Positions 10,547-22,353 of a DNA stretch of 23,363 bases are shown piece after piece; positions within the stretch are counted from its first letter, which is position 1; every line of letters begins with the position of its first letter. The stretch covers positions 1 through 23,363 of the forward strand of contig SGPL01000515.1 in assembly GCA_004802705.1 (NCBI GenBank), given 5' to 3'. A model generated the notes under the pieces. The model saw only the letters and a program-made list of their open reading frames with translations. It was not told where the DNA came from and searched no databases. Both the position numbers and the translations under genes were made by a program. This stretch comes from Bondarzewia mesenterica (taxonomy: Eukaryota > Basidiomycota > Agaricomycetes > Russulales > Bondarzewiaceae).

Positions 10547-10818
10547 ATCGGGTGCCATCCCGCTCGCTCGCAGTCGGTAGTCAGCCAGTATGTCCGATCT
10601 CCTTTCACCTTCTCCCTTGGCCATCTCTCCCTCTTTCCCTTTTCTCCTGCTCCTTCTCTCCATCAACCCCCCCTCTTTGACTCAATCTTCGTTCCCTTGT
10701 TTTCTGCCGGAATATTCGGTGGAAACCAATACCGACATTATATACTTCATATCACTCACTGACGCACTCTGCTTCTCCTTTTTCTCCTCGCATTTCTGTA
10801 CATGCCGTCTCCGTCCGG

Positions 10819-13800
10819 ATGACTCCGCTACACTACTATGTCACTTCGAATTCCTCCTCCACCTCCTCGCCGTCCTCTTCGTCCTACACTCACCACCACC
10901 ATCGACACCCTCGTCCGCCCCAAATGATGCCAGACCCGCACCATCCTGGAAGTCATCATTACCACCCACACACTCACTACAGCAGCGTCACCAACAGCAA
11001 CACCACCACCACCACCACCACCAACACATCCCGGCGTTTCACGTAAAATCTGAATCACCACCCCACTCGACCTCCCCTCGCTCAGCGCCTTTTACACTCC
11101 TCCTAACATGCATGATTCTGCCGAGTACGACGATCCGAACGACTGGCGTGACGGCCCACTTGGCGGACCGTCCGCCTCGGCAAAGGCGTTTGACAAGGTC
11201 GTCCGAAGGAGGAGCAGTAAAGGTCCGTTTTTTTTCCCTTTTCTTTTTTTTCGTCGTGATACCTTTGTTCTCATCGTGGCATCTGTTTTGTTTTGCGACG
11301 AGGGAGAGAGAAACTCCACACTCTGGCTTTCCGTCCTTTGTTCTTTACTTATGGTTCCATCTTATTTTTGTCTCCCTAACTTGACTGACTGACTGACTGA
11401 CTGATTTCCATCCCTCATTTTTCTTCTCGCATCTTTCCATCCGCTCGTCTGTCAAAATCCACATGTGTGGGATCGCACAGCGTGCGACCAGTGCCGCAAG
11501 TCTAAGTGCAAGTGCGAGCGCGCGAGGGAGAACGAGCCGTGCATGAGCTGTTTGATGCTCGGCACTGGTACGTCCAATCCTCCGTCCCGTCCTCCCTCAA
11601 CTGAACCCATCTCCCGTGCGTTTCCCCCAGCATGCACGTTCCTAGGTCCTTCTCGCAAGCGCGGCCCCCCAAAGGGTTACATCGACGCTATCGAATCCCG
11701 ATTGCACCAAACCGAAGCCCTCGTCGGCATTCTCCTCGCCGTCAACGATACCCACGCCCTCCTCGACGATCTCACTCAGGTAACGCTACCTTCCCTTTCT
11801 CCCCATCCGTCCCTTTCACCCTTCCACCCCCTTCCCCCGTCCTTATTTCCTTGTCCGATGGAATTCTAACTTTTTTTTTTTTGATTTCCTTCTACGCGGA
11901 ACAGGATCCACTGGCAAGAGAGATCATCGAGCGCGTCGACAAATCGCCCTACGGCATCAAGGGCCGCACCCGCGGAGCCGACGCATCCGGCAGCAATAGT
12001 TCGTCCGCTCGCGTAGCACCGCCCCCCTCGCCAAATGGCAATCCCGCCGCTGGTAATAATAATAATATCAATAGCAATCATTATTCGAACGGAGAGGGCG
12101 CGATGTCGTCCCAGAACTCTCCGTACGTTCGCTCCCCGTCCCGTTCCGTCCTGTTGTATTTCCTTTTTTATTGAAGAAGCGTGACATGCTGACCCTTGTA
12201 TATTTTCGTATATATTCTCGATGGTCCACGCATGGGTGCACGTACGTGTAGCCCGTCCAACGAATGGCAAGACCGCCTCGCAAATCGGATCAACGCTCTC
12301 GCGCTCGTGCGCAAACAAAATGCCTACGCACTCCGCGACTCGTTTTCTCGCTCTTTCAACACAACCAACAACACCAACACCAACGCCAACACCAACAACC
12401 CGAACGCAAACCCTTCGGCTCTCACCACGACCACGACGAACAATGCCCACATGACCTACGATTCGGATAGCCGCTCACTCTCGCCCGCTCGACGTCAACG
12501 CCGACGCCTCGATCCCACCCTCACCACCACACACATATACCCCCACTCTTCTTCCTCCCGCTCTCCCTGCCCCCGCAACAGAGCCACCACGGGCGTCCCG
12601 ATGACGGCGTCCATGTCCGCAGAGGAGCTGCGCCAGCAGTTCGGTGGTCCCCCGCGGAAGAGGGGGAGGGGTTCTCGTCGTCGTTGTTGGACGAGAGTTC
12701 GGAGGACGACGGGTTGGTGGCGGAGGTGGGACAGTTGAGTTTGAATGAGGAGAGGGAGGTGAGGTATCATGGGAAGGCGAGTGGGTTGCATTTGTTGAAT
12801 GTGAAGGAGAGGGTGGACGGGCGGAGCGAGGGAGGGATTTGGTGCGTGCCATTTTTCCATTTTTTACTTTTACTTTTACTATTTGTCTTTCTTTTGTTTT
12901 CAAATCATGCCATCATCGATCTTTTCGCTTTTCTTTCTGGAATAGCAGAACGCGTTGCTGATCGTTATATCATTTTTTCCCTTTATTTTTTCTTATAGGC
13001 GATTTCCCAAGGCGCGCGTATGGCTGCCATTGCCGTGGTCGGGGACCGTGGCGGCCAAGAACGAGTCTGAAGATGACGTCCGATTGCCCGAGCCCCCGAT
13101 ACAGAAGCACCTCCTCGATCTGTACTTCACGTACGTCCACCCCGTGCTGCCGGTCGTACACAAGCAGACCTCTTTGGAGGATTTCTGGAATGGGTTGAGC
13201 AGATCTCTCATTTCCCCTCCTGTCTCCATGCCTAATGTCTTTATTGCTGACTTGAAAACCACACTTACGCTCCCAACTTGCTTGACAGTCAGATCGCATC
13301 CGGGCCGGCAGACGCATCGCCCGATTCGAATACCTCAGACCCGAACTCCCCCGCCACGACCTCCTCCCCTCACCGACGCACGACCGCGATCCCACCCCTC
13401 CTCCTCCTCGTCATGTTCTCCATTGCATCGTGATACACCTCTCGGGACTGTCCGCCGCTGGCAGCGTCGACCGGCGCGATGTGGCCCGCGGGCGACACGT
13501 ACCTCGACCGTGCCAAGGTGTTGTTAAACCGCACGTACGCGAGTTCGCGAGTTCGCGTTCGAGCACGTGCCAGGCGCTGTTGCTCATGGGGTATCGTGAG
13601 ATCGGGATTGGGGCGATGGCACAGGCGTGGATCTATGTCGGCATGGCCGTGCGGATGATGCAAGACCTCGGCCTACATATGAGTGCGGACCGTTGGCAGC
13701 ACATCGGCGCATGGTTGTTCAGTCCCGCGGAGCTTCAGGAGAGGAGGCAGATCTGGTACGCTTGTGTCATCATGGATAAGTATGTGTCGACATATATTGG

Positions 13801-15601
13801 TGAGTGTTCATGACATGTCTTTTTTCTTTTTTCTTTTTTTTTTTTTTGTCATGGGAGACGTTTTGCTCACCTCTGGCTACTCGCAGGTCGCCCGCTCTCG
13901 ATATTTGAGAGGGATTTTAACACGGAGTTGCCCACCGTCGAAGAGGTGCATCCGACGCAGTATTCTTGTCCTTTTCTATCCCTCTGACACAGTAAAACGC
14001 GCAGCTAGAAGAACTGGAAGTATGGCGCTCGCACCCGACCGATCCTCAGCTGTACGGCGAAGATGTGAAGGAACCGGAGCTGTCGCTTATCAACATGACC
14101 GGACACATCATCTCGTGCTTCAACGCGTCCGCCACACTCTGTACGTCTCTCGCTCTCAACAGCGTAATGACCCCATTTTTTTATGTCATTTTTCATTTGA
14201 TCATCGGGAACAGCCATCATCCCGAGCAAGATCGTGCAGGTGCTGTACTCTGTGCGTCGCGGCCCTGGACGACATGCAGAGTCCCTGCGCTTGGAGGAGC
14301 TCCTGAACAAGTGGTATTTAGACCTGCCGGACTACCTGCGCTGCGATCCGGCTGGGGTTAAGAGGCCTGTCCCGCCTGCCCCGCCACACGTGCTAACGCT
14401 GCATATGCAGTACTGGTGCGTGGTGCTGCTGTTACACCGACCATTGTGAGTGGCGTTCTCTGTTCATATTTCTCCCTTGCCTTCTTGCTCGTGTCGAATC
14501 GAACATTTCTCACTGTGCCGTCGTAGCATGCGTTCCTGGAAACGATGGCAAAAGGGTGAGCCTCGCTTTAACTTTGGGTGTTCAGATTGTGAATGTTTGA
14601 ATGGTGTGTAGGTCTAACGTCAGGGAGGATCCCGAGGTGCTTGCCATATCGCAGAAGAACTATGATCAGTGCGTGCAAGCGGCAAACCACATCACGTCGA
14701 TCGGTATGTGTAACCTCAGCCGTTATACCATGTGCTGGTGTTCATCGGATCATCATTCTTTTTCAGTCGAGATGTACAAGGATCACTTCTGCATCAAGCG
14801 TGCCCCCGTCTTCTTGTCGTACTATGTGTTTACGGCCGGCCTCATGCACGTCACCACGCGTGAGTTCCTAGCGTCTCACTCTCTTCGCCTGGTATGGGAT
14901 ACAACTGACTCAAACTGTCTCACAGTCAACTCCTATCCCGACGACCTCCAGGCGCGTGTGGGTCTCGTGGCGACCATGGCGGTCCTGAAAGCATTGTCAG
15001 TCATTTGGCCATCCGCAGGGCGCGCGTGGGAACTCCTTCATGGCTCGCACATGAATGGAGTAAATGGACACGGCGCAGGTACAGAGATGGTGAGCCTCAC
15101 CGTGCGGGGCGCACACCACAAGCGATCCGCAGAGCACTTCCTCGAAGACGTGCACTTCTTCGCCGGTGCCCCGCTCGGCGGTCGTGCATCCTCCAACGCG
15201 ATTCCCAGCCAAGGTTACCCGCTCGTGTCCCTCACGTCCTCGACGCCTCTCGCCTCGAGTCCGGCACCCCATTCGACGAGCACAGCGGCAGTATGATGCC
15301 ATATTATTCGTCGTACGATCGTTATCCTGGAGATAATGGGCTCGGGTCATTATCTGGGAGCTTGTCAACGTTGGTGTTGCCACAGCAGTACAGTACGGGG
15401 TTTGTCGACGAGCGCGGGCGCGGTGTTCCGCAAGAAACGGCGGGCGGGGGCGGTCAGCGGTACCCACAGTATTGGAATGGTTATTCGACGCTGGGACAGT
15501 TGAGTGCATTGTATGGGGTGCCGATTTTGCATGAACAGGTATGGCAGCAGCAGGGCAAGGCACAGGTGCACGCGTCGCAGCAGATGTATCTGCAGGATTA
15601 G
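10819..15601 (+). CDS. Zn(II)2Cys6 fungal transcription factor, frame broken at several points
   Basis: A predicted nuclear DNA-binding regulator. The N-terminus is Ser/Thr/His-rich with a His run (about 11000-11030). The zinc cluster, CDQCRKSKCKC then CMSC then a last Cys, is split by introns before the first and before the sixth cysteine. A GPSRKRGPPKGY linker and a coiled IESRLHQTEALVGILL segment follow. The fungal-specific TF domain (Fungal_trans type) spans about 13080-14450, e.g. YVHPVLPVVHKQT and TCQALLLMGYREIG. Exons, approximate: to 11222, 11481-11567, 11631-11779, 11905-12122, 12252-12841, 12999-13193, 13289-13799, 13887-13945, 14005-14140, 14214-14445, 14527-14555, 14612-14703, 14767-14859, 14926-15601. 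Frame changes occur near 10985, 11090, 12650, 14550 and 15215; there is an in-frame TGA at 13431 and an 8-bp duplication at 13541. It is either a decayed gene or a good gene in poor sequence. Target genes unknown. Confidence 0.82.
11382..11405. repeat. GACT tetranucleotide microsatellite
   Basis: More than five GACT units lie within the 258-nt intron (11223-11480) of the Zn2Cys6 gene, just upstream of the exon that carries the zinc cluster. The intron is otherwise T-rich. Confidence 0.9.
13541..13556 (+). repeat. 8-bp tandem duplication inside the regulator's conserved domain
   Basis: GAGTTCGC occurs twice back to back. Reading with only one copy keeps the frame across this point and gives the family-typical YASSRSSTCQ; with both copies the frame shifts. 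An 8-bp duplication is what hAT-type transposons leave after excision, but replication slippage or an assembly error would look the same. Confidence 0.75.
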
Positions 15602-17083
15602 TATCAGATGTTCGGTGCATCGCGTATCGGGTGATACTTTTTTTGTTTGCTGATTTCGGTGTCTTTTGCACAGATAATCTACCTTCGAGTTCGTAGCTGC
15701 GGCCGTGGCCATTGCCTCCTCCCCCACGTCCATTTTCTATACGCTCAGCCACGACTTGATATCACTCCTCCCCCGTCCACGTCCAACGTCCACCCTCTCA
15801 TCCCTGCCACTTGCTCTTCAAACATATACGGTAAGACAGACGAGTAAGGACACACTCAAGGTCCTCTAAAATCTATCCGTTGACACTGCAGCACCCTGTC
15901 TGACTGAGCGTTCCAGCGACTGTATTTACCCTCAAACTACGATCAAGCGCCAAATACGGATGGCTGTGCTCACGGAATCAATTATGGGACTGCGGAACAG
16001 CAGCTTTTCTCGGAACAACTTCAACTTTTTCTTGAACGATTTCTTCTTGAACAAATATGCGCCTTTAAGGTCCTTGTCTCTCGAGGCCATTACAAGTAAA
16101 ATATTTTAGAACGATACTGTTCGACTCAGCTGATATCTGGAAATATTGTTGCCGGACTATTTAGAGGAAAATTATCTTTGTGAACTTTTTGGTCACTCTT
16201 ACTGCCGCATATTATTAATATCAGAACTACTCACGCCGTACGAGCCACACAATGTCGAGCCCGAATGATGAGTATTTTTTTTTTTTCAATTTTAAAGAAC
16301 TGGCCTCCACCAGCCTCCCCCCCCCATTCCATGTCTGTCGACATGTCAGGTTTTGCCATGTGTTTTGCCAGTGATTTCTAGTTTACTGTGCACCATCTGC
16401 ATCAAGCTTTCTGAGGTTATTGTCTCTTGACTCTTCGGTCTTTGGGGTCGCACACCGGCACACACAGGTTTGAGGTCGGCCTCCCGTCTTGCAACAAGAT
16501 CGCTGGATTCTCATCTTATACGATTGACCGCTTTTGCATCTGGCAACGGTATATTCCTCGAAGAAAGGTTGTACGAGTCAAATTAAACTCTCGTAGATCT
16601 ACATCGTGATTTTCGACCGATTTTTCTCCCTCATCTTTTCTGCATTACGATTCCCGATTAGGGAATCGTTCCTTTAAACCTCACAAATTGTTGTAGTCTG
16701 CTTATCCGGATGACCGGATATCCGATTACCGGTGTAGTCAAACTTCAATACCCTAGAGTTCGCGTGTACAGTCTGACTTACTCTTGTCAACTTGTCACTC
16801 ATCATCAATTCTCTTGCCGTCGTCCACCAGAAACTCTCGCACTTCTCGCTTTCATCTCCCGGTCTTGACTCATCACTCACGCTGTTCGCACGTTGGGGAA
16901 GCCGGACGTCAAACCGTGACTCGCGCCTGTCACAGGACAGAACGCCGCTCGTCTCCCCTGGTTTCATGACCCACGCACCAATGCCTTGCGTCGGCGAGCG
17001 ACCCGAGAGCGGGACATGATGCATTGATGTTGAAGGTGCGTCAATGCATGACTCTATGACATTCTAGTCTGGACTATTGTCCA
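15602..17083. other. Intergenic region between the regulator and the BET gene
   Basis: About 1.5 kb without a credible gene. It has AT-rich parts, a poly-T run followed shortly by a poly-C run (about 16274-16326), and a cluster of small palindromes at 16648-16733. Short open stretches at 16427-16609 and 16674-17024 show no recognisable domain. It presumably holds the 3' end of the regulator transcript and the promoter of the BET gene. Confidence 0.5.
16648..16733. promoter_or_regulatory. Cluster of palindromes rich in CGG/CCG triplets
   Basis: A hairpin with perfect 8-bp arms (CGATTCCC 16648-16655, GGGAATCG 16661-16668) is followed by overlapping palindromes ATCCGGAT (16704-16711), CGGATATCCG (16715-16724) and ACCGGT (16728-16733). 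Inverted CGG/CCG triplets are the typical target of dimeric Zn2Cys6 regulators, and such a gene lies immediately upstream. The cluster is about 350 nt before the BET start codon. Function is inference. Confidence 0.3.
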
Positions 17084-19903
17084 ATGGAAAATTCTGATGG
17101 CGTGGCTACGAGTACTCGCACAAGAGGTCCTCGCCATACCCACTTCCATCCATTTGATGCCTGCGAAGACGATCTATACGAGGACGACGACTATGAAGAA
17201 TGCTCCGACGATGATCATTCTAACGAAGATGTGAACATGGCTTTTTACGTGTGAGTTACTTGCGAGTGGCACACTCTCAGGTGCCTTTGTTGAAACTCGA
17301 ATGAATTGAAGGTTCTTCTTCGAGGACTTATATAGGGAAACTCTCGAGCTTGTGTGTTCGACAATTCTTTTTCTTCAAGCGGATACTAACTTTATATCGT
17401 AGAATCCTTCAGTTCTCCATCTCAACTGGAAAGGAAGCAGTCTGAGTACGACGCTAGTTATGTTCGTTACATGCGTGAGCAGCAGGAAGCTGCTGAAGCC
17501 CGTAGTAGACCCAGGTGAGTTTCGTGCCATCAATTTTTGTGTGGCTGGTCCCCAAGTGTCGTGTTTATGGGTCGGATTCCATTTCGGTTGCCCCGCCGAA
17601 GGGCACCGCGCCCTCAGCAACTGGACAACTCTTGGATGATGTTCGTATGGCTGAGGAGGTCTCATCCGAAGCTGTTCCACCACAGGTTGATGGCGACGTA
17701 TCCATGTCTGAGGGCGCACAACGGCCGAATAGCAACGGCCCCCAACCCTTTTCTGAGGACCTGGTCATGACACAATCTCTCGTCGCAAGTCCCGCGTCGC
17801 TTCCTAATGACTCTTCGACCACCGTTGTTGACTCAGCTATTGATCACTCCGATGTTCCTCCATCGAAGAGGGCGAGGAAGTTCTCGGATGCACATCTGGC
17901 GTCGTCTCATGTAAGCTTATCTTCCTTTGTACGCCCCTACAGGCGTGTTAATATAGCATCTGTTTTGGGTTCCATCTGAAGACTGCTGCCGCTCCTCCCC
18001 CAGTTTCGACGTCTTTTACGGTTGTCGATGCCACCCCGCGTACCTCAACACTTTCCAACGCGCCGTACAAATATTGTCTCTCAATTCTTCGAATGCTTAA
18101 AAAGCAGAAGGACGCTTTCTCTTTCATGATGCCTGTCGATCCTGTCCTTTACAATATTCCGCATCACTTCCAAATTATCAAGCACCCAATGGATCTCTCG
18201 ACAATGGAGCCCAAGCTCCTCTCGTCTAATCCTATCAAGCCTGATCCTAATCCTGTCAATCCTCGATATCTCAATGTGGCTAAGTTTGAGGCCGACTTCC
18301 GCCCTATAGTGAGGAATTGCGAGACGTTCAACGGCGCGGAACATCCCATCACCCAGCAAGGGAAGCGGCTGGAGGAGAATTTCGACAAGATGATAAGAGC
18401 AATGCCTGCCCCCGAAATTGTACGTACATCAGCTTAGATTTTCACCCAGCCTATCTGATCATTCTTCATGTACCAGCCTAAGCCTCCTGTCGTCAAGAAG
18501 CCACCAACGCCACCTCCACCGCCGCCACCCCCTCCCGTCATCAAAAGCCTGCTCGTCACGCGTCTACCTCTGTGCTTGTCATCCGCCGGAATGATACCAA
18601 GCATCTGGGACGGCCTAAGAGGGAGATACATCCACCTCCGCCCAAGGACTTACCGTATGCTGATGCTCCGAAGAAACATCGCCGGAGAGGAAAGAAGAAT
18701 AACAATGAGCAGTTGAGGTTTTGCGGCAAGTTATTAGATCAGCTTCATCGTAAGCAGCATCAGAACATTGTTGGGCATTTCGCTCAGCCTGTCGGTGTGT
18801 ATCCAGAGTTGTTGCTACTGGAGAAAGCAAGTTCACATCTTCCTTCACAGATCCCGTTGCCCTCAATATCCCCGACTACCCCAGCATCATCAAGAAGCCC
18901 ACGGATTTGTCCACGATGCGTAATAAGCTCGACGCGAACATGATCCCACGGCCGAGAAGTTCCGCGACGATTTCAAGTTGATGTTCAACAATTGCGTGAA
19001 GTACAATGGTACTCAGTCCGCGTTGCAGAAGCTAGTTTCACGCTGCAACGTCTGTTTGATGAGAAGTGGCGGAATTTGCCGCCTTTGCACCCCGAAGTTA
19101 GCGACGAGGAGGAGGAGGAGGAGCGAACGCGTAAGTCAAATATGTGCTCCTTCGTTCGATCTATTACTGACCTTAACCAGGGACTATTGCCATGATCGAG
19201 TCTCAAATAGAGACCATGAGGGGTAATCTTGCAGCGTTGAAGGACAGGACCGGCAAGGAGAAGAAGAAAAAGAAAAAAAAAAAGCGGGAGAAGGCCAATG
19301 CAGGTCCTGTGGCATCGAGCTCGAAGGCTGTTAAGGCGCTGAAGGCCCTGCCACCGAAGAAGAAGGGGAAGAAGACGCTCATCGCGGACGACGATGTCCT
19401 CACCTTCGAGCAGAAGAAAGATCTCAGTGAGGCCATCGCTCATCTAGACGGCTCGAAGTTGGAGAGGGTGATAGCCATTATTCACGAGGGCGTTCCCGAG
19501 ATTCGCGACATGAGTCTATTTTGGTTATCTTCCTTTGCTTCCTGCTCACGACGATTTTTTGCACTCGTCAGACGTACAGAGCCAGAAAGAAATCGAGTTG
19601 GAGATTGACCTACTACCTTCAGCGGTCCTTACCAAGCTGTATAACTTCGTCCTGCGTCCGCTTCGCCAATCACCCACAAAGCGGAATAGGACTGGGAAGG
19701 GCACGGGTACCGGGGGCCTGAAGCGGAAGAGCATGGATGAGGATGTGGAGGCTGAGAAGATCCGGCAGCCGGAGGAAAGGATGCGTCTGTTCGAACAGCA
19801 ACCGAACGGTCATCCTGCTGCAGCTGTCGCCGCTGCAAACGATAGTGAGCACTCCTCGGACTCGAGGTCAGACGATGACAGCTCAGGGAGCGATTCGGAA
19901 TGA
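17084..19903 (+). CDS. BET-family double-bromodomain protein (Bdf1-like), frame broken
   Basis: BET proteins bind acetylated histone tails and recruit the transcription machinery in the nucleus. Order seen: an acidic N-terminus (YEDDDYEECSDDD), a low-complexity linker, bromodomain 1 (about 18070-18410; PVDPVLYNIPHHF ZA loop, acetyl-lysine Asn in NCETFNG, with an expanded proline-rich loop), a poly-Pro linker (about 18500), a basic patch, bromodomain 2 (about 18720-19080; PVDPVALNIPDY, NNCVKYNG), an acidic Glu run, a Lys run (about 19260-19290), a NET domain (LTFEQKKDLSEAI onwards, across the intron at 19514) and a Ser/Asp-rich tail. Exons: 17084-17250, 17413-17514, about 17557-17910, 17982-18419, 18477-18794, 18851-19130, 19181-19513, 19572-19903. 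Phases fit except for apparent single-base losses near 17514, 18543, 18936 and 19031. The domain order makes the family assignment secure; the first two exons are less certain. Confidence 0.88.
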
Positions 19904-20236
19904 GCCTCGTTCCTCGCTTCTTCCGCCTTCCGGTTTATTGTATTACGTTCCGTTTTGCCTTGGCTCTTCTTTCATTCACCTTGTTTTCTGTTTTATTTAT
20001 TTTATTGTTTCATTTCCTTCTGTGCACCGTCTCGCCTTCAGCGACCACCCAAATTTAAAGAATGTCGACATTGTAGCTAGTCAGTACCTTACTTGAACAC
20101 GACAGTTCTCCTTGCATTGTGAGATGGCTTCAAATAAATACACGTAAAGAAAGCGAGCATTTCGACAGCAAAGTGGGTGGTAACGTTACAATTTCCAAGT
20201 GAATAGACCGTGTCATTTGCAGCACAGAACGCTAGA
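19904..20236. other. Intergenic region between convergent genes
   Basis: This 333-nt T-rich stretch separates the stop codon of the BET gene (plus strand) from the stop codon of the G-patch gene (minus strand), so it holds two facing 3' untranslated regions. TTTATTTATTTTATTG at about 19992-20007 and an AATAAA on the plus strand at about 20133 are simple A/T signals. No RNA gene was seen. Confidence 0.55.
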
Positions 20237-21782
20237 TCATTTTCTCCATCCGCCTTTCTGAAATGCCTGCCATCCAGAGCGACCCTTTTCCCGTGCATCC
20301 TGTTTTCCCGCTTTTGTTGACGACGAGGACTGGACGAGAGGTGCAGGAACGGACGGTCCAGTCGGAGTATGTCGAGGTGGCGGCGCGAACGCAGGAAGCG
20401 GAGGGCCAATATCACTGGCCCGCTGGGCACCGACGGGATGGAAATGGCTCTCTGAATGAATAGGCAAGTAAGGCTCCTGCGGAGGTAGAGGTGCCCAACC
20501 CCCCATCGAGAATGTCGGCACATGTATAGTTGGCGGCTGCGGGGGAGGAGGCATGGAAGAGCTGGTGTCAAGAGAAGACCACCCTGCAGTCCGGAAGGAC
20601 GGTGCCGGATGGTGGGTATGAAGAGGCCGTGCGGGCGTGAGTGGTTGCGGCGGCATGGAAGGCACTGGGGATAGAGGGTGTGAGTTTGCATGCGAAACCG
20701 CGGGCACGCGGTCGCCTGCCGAAATCGGAGGTGGAGGTGGACTGCTGTCGACAGATGCCCAGTTCGAGGCTCTTCGGAATGCTGATGCTGATGGCGATGC
20801 AGACTGCGCAGCTGCAAACGCGTCAGCAGAGGCGGTGGATACTGTCGTCCAGCCGCCTTTCTTGGGTTCGGGCGCCTTGGCGGTTGAACCTGCGGAGATA
20901 CCTGCGAGAGCTGGCATGCTCCCAATAGGGGTAGCGGGTTTGGCTATTTTTATACCTGCCGCAGCGGCTATCTTTCGCAGCTCTTTCTCCTCCCGCTTGC
21001 GTTCCTTCTCCTCCCGCTTGCGTTCCTTCTCCTTCCGCTTGCTGAGTTCCTCCTCCGTGTTCTGCTTCTGTCGCTGAGCCATCTGCATGTCTCGGAACCA
21101 AACCTTGTGGTGATGCGCGTAGGAGATGGTGTGCTCGTCGTATTGCGCGACATTTTGGAATTGCATTTCGCAAACATTGCAGTAGAAAGCGCGGAGGGTC
21201 TCTGATATCTCAGATTGAACGGCAGCACAACGAGCGACAGAGTACTTATAATTGGACGTAAGTAGAAGTAGAATATATGAATGGAGACGAGCACAGACTT
21301 CTCGAGTCAAGCGTTGCTCTTCAGTTTCCTTTTGTTAACGCTCGGAATCGAGCTCTCGTCGTTGAGAAACAGTTGTCTCAATCATGCGTGCATCCTGGTT
21401 TGACTTGCCCAGCCCAGTAAGATTCCTCTCCACGTAGAATGGAATGGGTTCAACACGTCCTGTTTTGTCAAAAATACAATTACAAGTTTCCTTTTGTGTT
21501 CTGCGCTAACTGGTGAGAGGAACGCACCTTCACCAGATAGTTCCAGCGGTTGGCCGTCAGTCCACGAGCATAGCAAAGCCTCTGTTCGTCTCGCTGATCC
21601 TGGTGTCCACGGTGACAACTTCCTGCGCAGCGCCAGCTACGTATTTGTCGTACTTGTCGACGTCCATCTTGTAGGGAGGGAGGTGACGGTGAACGAGAAA
21701 CGATGGAAACGTTGTCTTCACTCTCCTCCCCATCCATGTCAGCGTCGTCGTCGTCGTCGTCGTCGTCAGCTTCTCTTGGTCG
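20237..21782 (-). CDS. G-patch and C2H2 zinc-finger protein (GPATCH8-like), frame broken
   Basis: G-patch proteins bind RNA or activate DEAH helicases, so a role in RNA processing is likely. In reading order: an Asp run and a Ser/Pro segment (VSIVSRSPSPP), VDKYDKYVAGAAQEVVTVDT, the G-patch (NRGFAML then DGQPLELSGEG, with RVEPIPFYVERNLTGLG after an intron), the helix NQDARMIETTVSQRRE, one zinc finger (FYCNVC then H and H; CX2CX12HX5H), a Lys/Glu/Arg coiled helix with an EKERKREE duplication, and a long Pro/Ser tail ending GWQAFQKGGWRK. Introns: 21460-21527 and 21245-21298. The last 357 codons are open. Upstream, a TAA at 21335-21337 interrupts the helix where glutamine is expected, and the frame changes twice between 21600 and 21690. 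The first exon and true start were not found; the acceptor at 21783-21785 marks the upstream limit I can support. Confidence 0.82.
21743..21767 (-). repeat. GAC microsatellite encoding an aspartate run
   Basis: About eight GTC units on the plus strand read as seven consecutive Asp codons in the N-terminal acidic segment of the G-patch gene on the minus strand. Confidence 0.85.
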
Positions 21783-22078
21783 CTGAAGGAGAAAGGAAGG
21801 TCGCGAGGTAGCACAAAGCCCTTCTAGTAAATGAACTATACGAAAAAACGCGCCAGGAGTACCTTCAGACTAGAACGGTAAGACTTAGGTTAGTCGATGC
21901 CGATGTCCTGCCTAGACATGGGTATAGAATTCCATCGCGCAGTTGACTCTGCAGACATTGTCGGATCTGTCGGTGGATGAAGAGGTAGAAAGAATTTACG
22001 ACAAGATGGGAACAGGTAGATGGGTTTGAACGCTCGCCGTGAGGAATGACGAGCTCTGCGCTTGCTCACCACGTACTA

Positions 22079-22166
22079 CAGGGTGTTGCATAATAACGTG
22101 CAGGTTCGCGTTCAAAAAATTTGTTTGGTTGTGTTGTGTCCGGGGAGAATTTGTGACAGCTTGTCA
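22079..22166 (+). repeat. Left terminal inverted repeat of the MITE
   Basis: It pairs with 22354-22441 in reverse complement. The first 40 bases are identical; differences then appear as isolated substitutions, which suggests fairly recent activity. Confidence 0.85.
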
Positions 22167-22353
22167 TCGCCTACGTATTTTCGTCCACCCGCTCCGAGTC
22201 CCTCAGTCCCTTTTCCCTCAGTTTCCTGTCGCAAACTTCAGTAGTCTCGAACCTTCAACCTCTTTGCTTTGTTTATATGTGTTCTTGAAGCTCAATAGAG
22301 ATGAGAGGAGCCATTGTAACAGACAACCATCCCTGAGCATCCCTGGGATAAAT

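Noticed and set aside
10276..10680. Open frames crossing the undetermined bases
   Set aside because: They contain many unknown residues and homopolymers and cannot be supported.
12475..12903. Long minus-strand open frame rich in Pro, Thr and Ser
   Set aside because: Shadow of the low-complexity exon of the Zn2Cys6 gene; no domain and no splice signals of its own.
14997..15752. 251-codon minus-strand frame
   Set aside because: Antisense to the last exon of the regulator, whose plus-strand residues look family-like; the minus frame has no domain.
18434..18631. Minus-strand frame with a glycine run
   Set aside because: It is the complement of the poly-proline linker in the BET gene.
20637..21077. 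146-codon plus-strand frame rich in Ala and Ser
   Set aside because: Antisense to the Pro/Ser and Lys/Glu segments of the G-patch gene; composition is explained by that.
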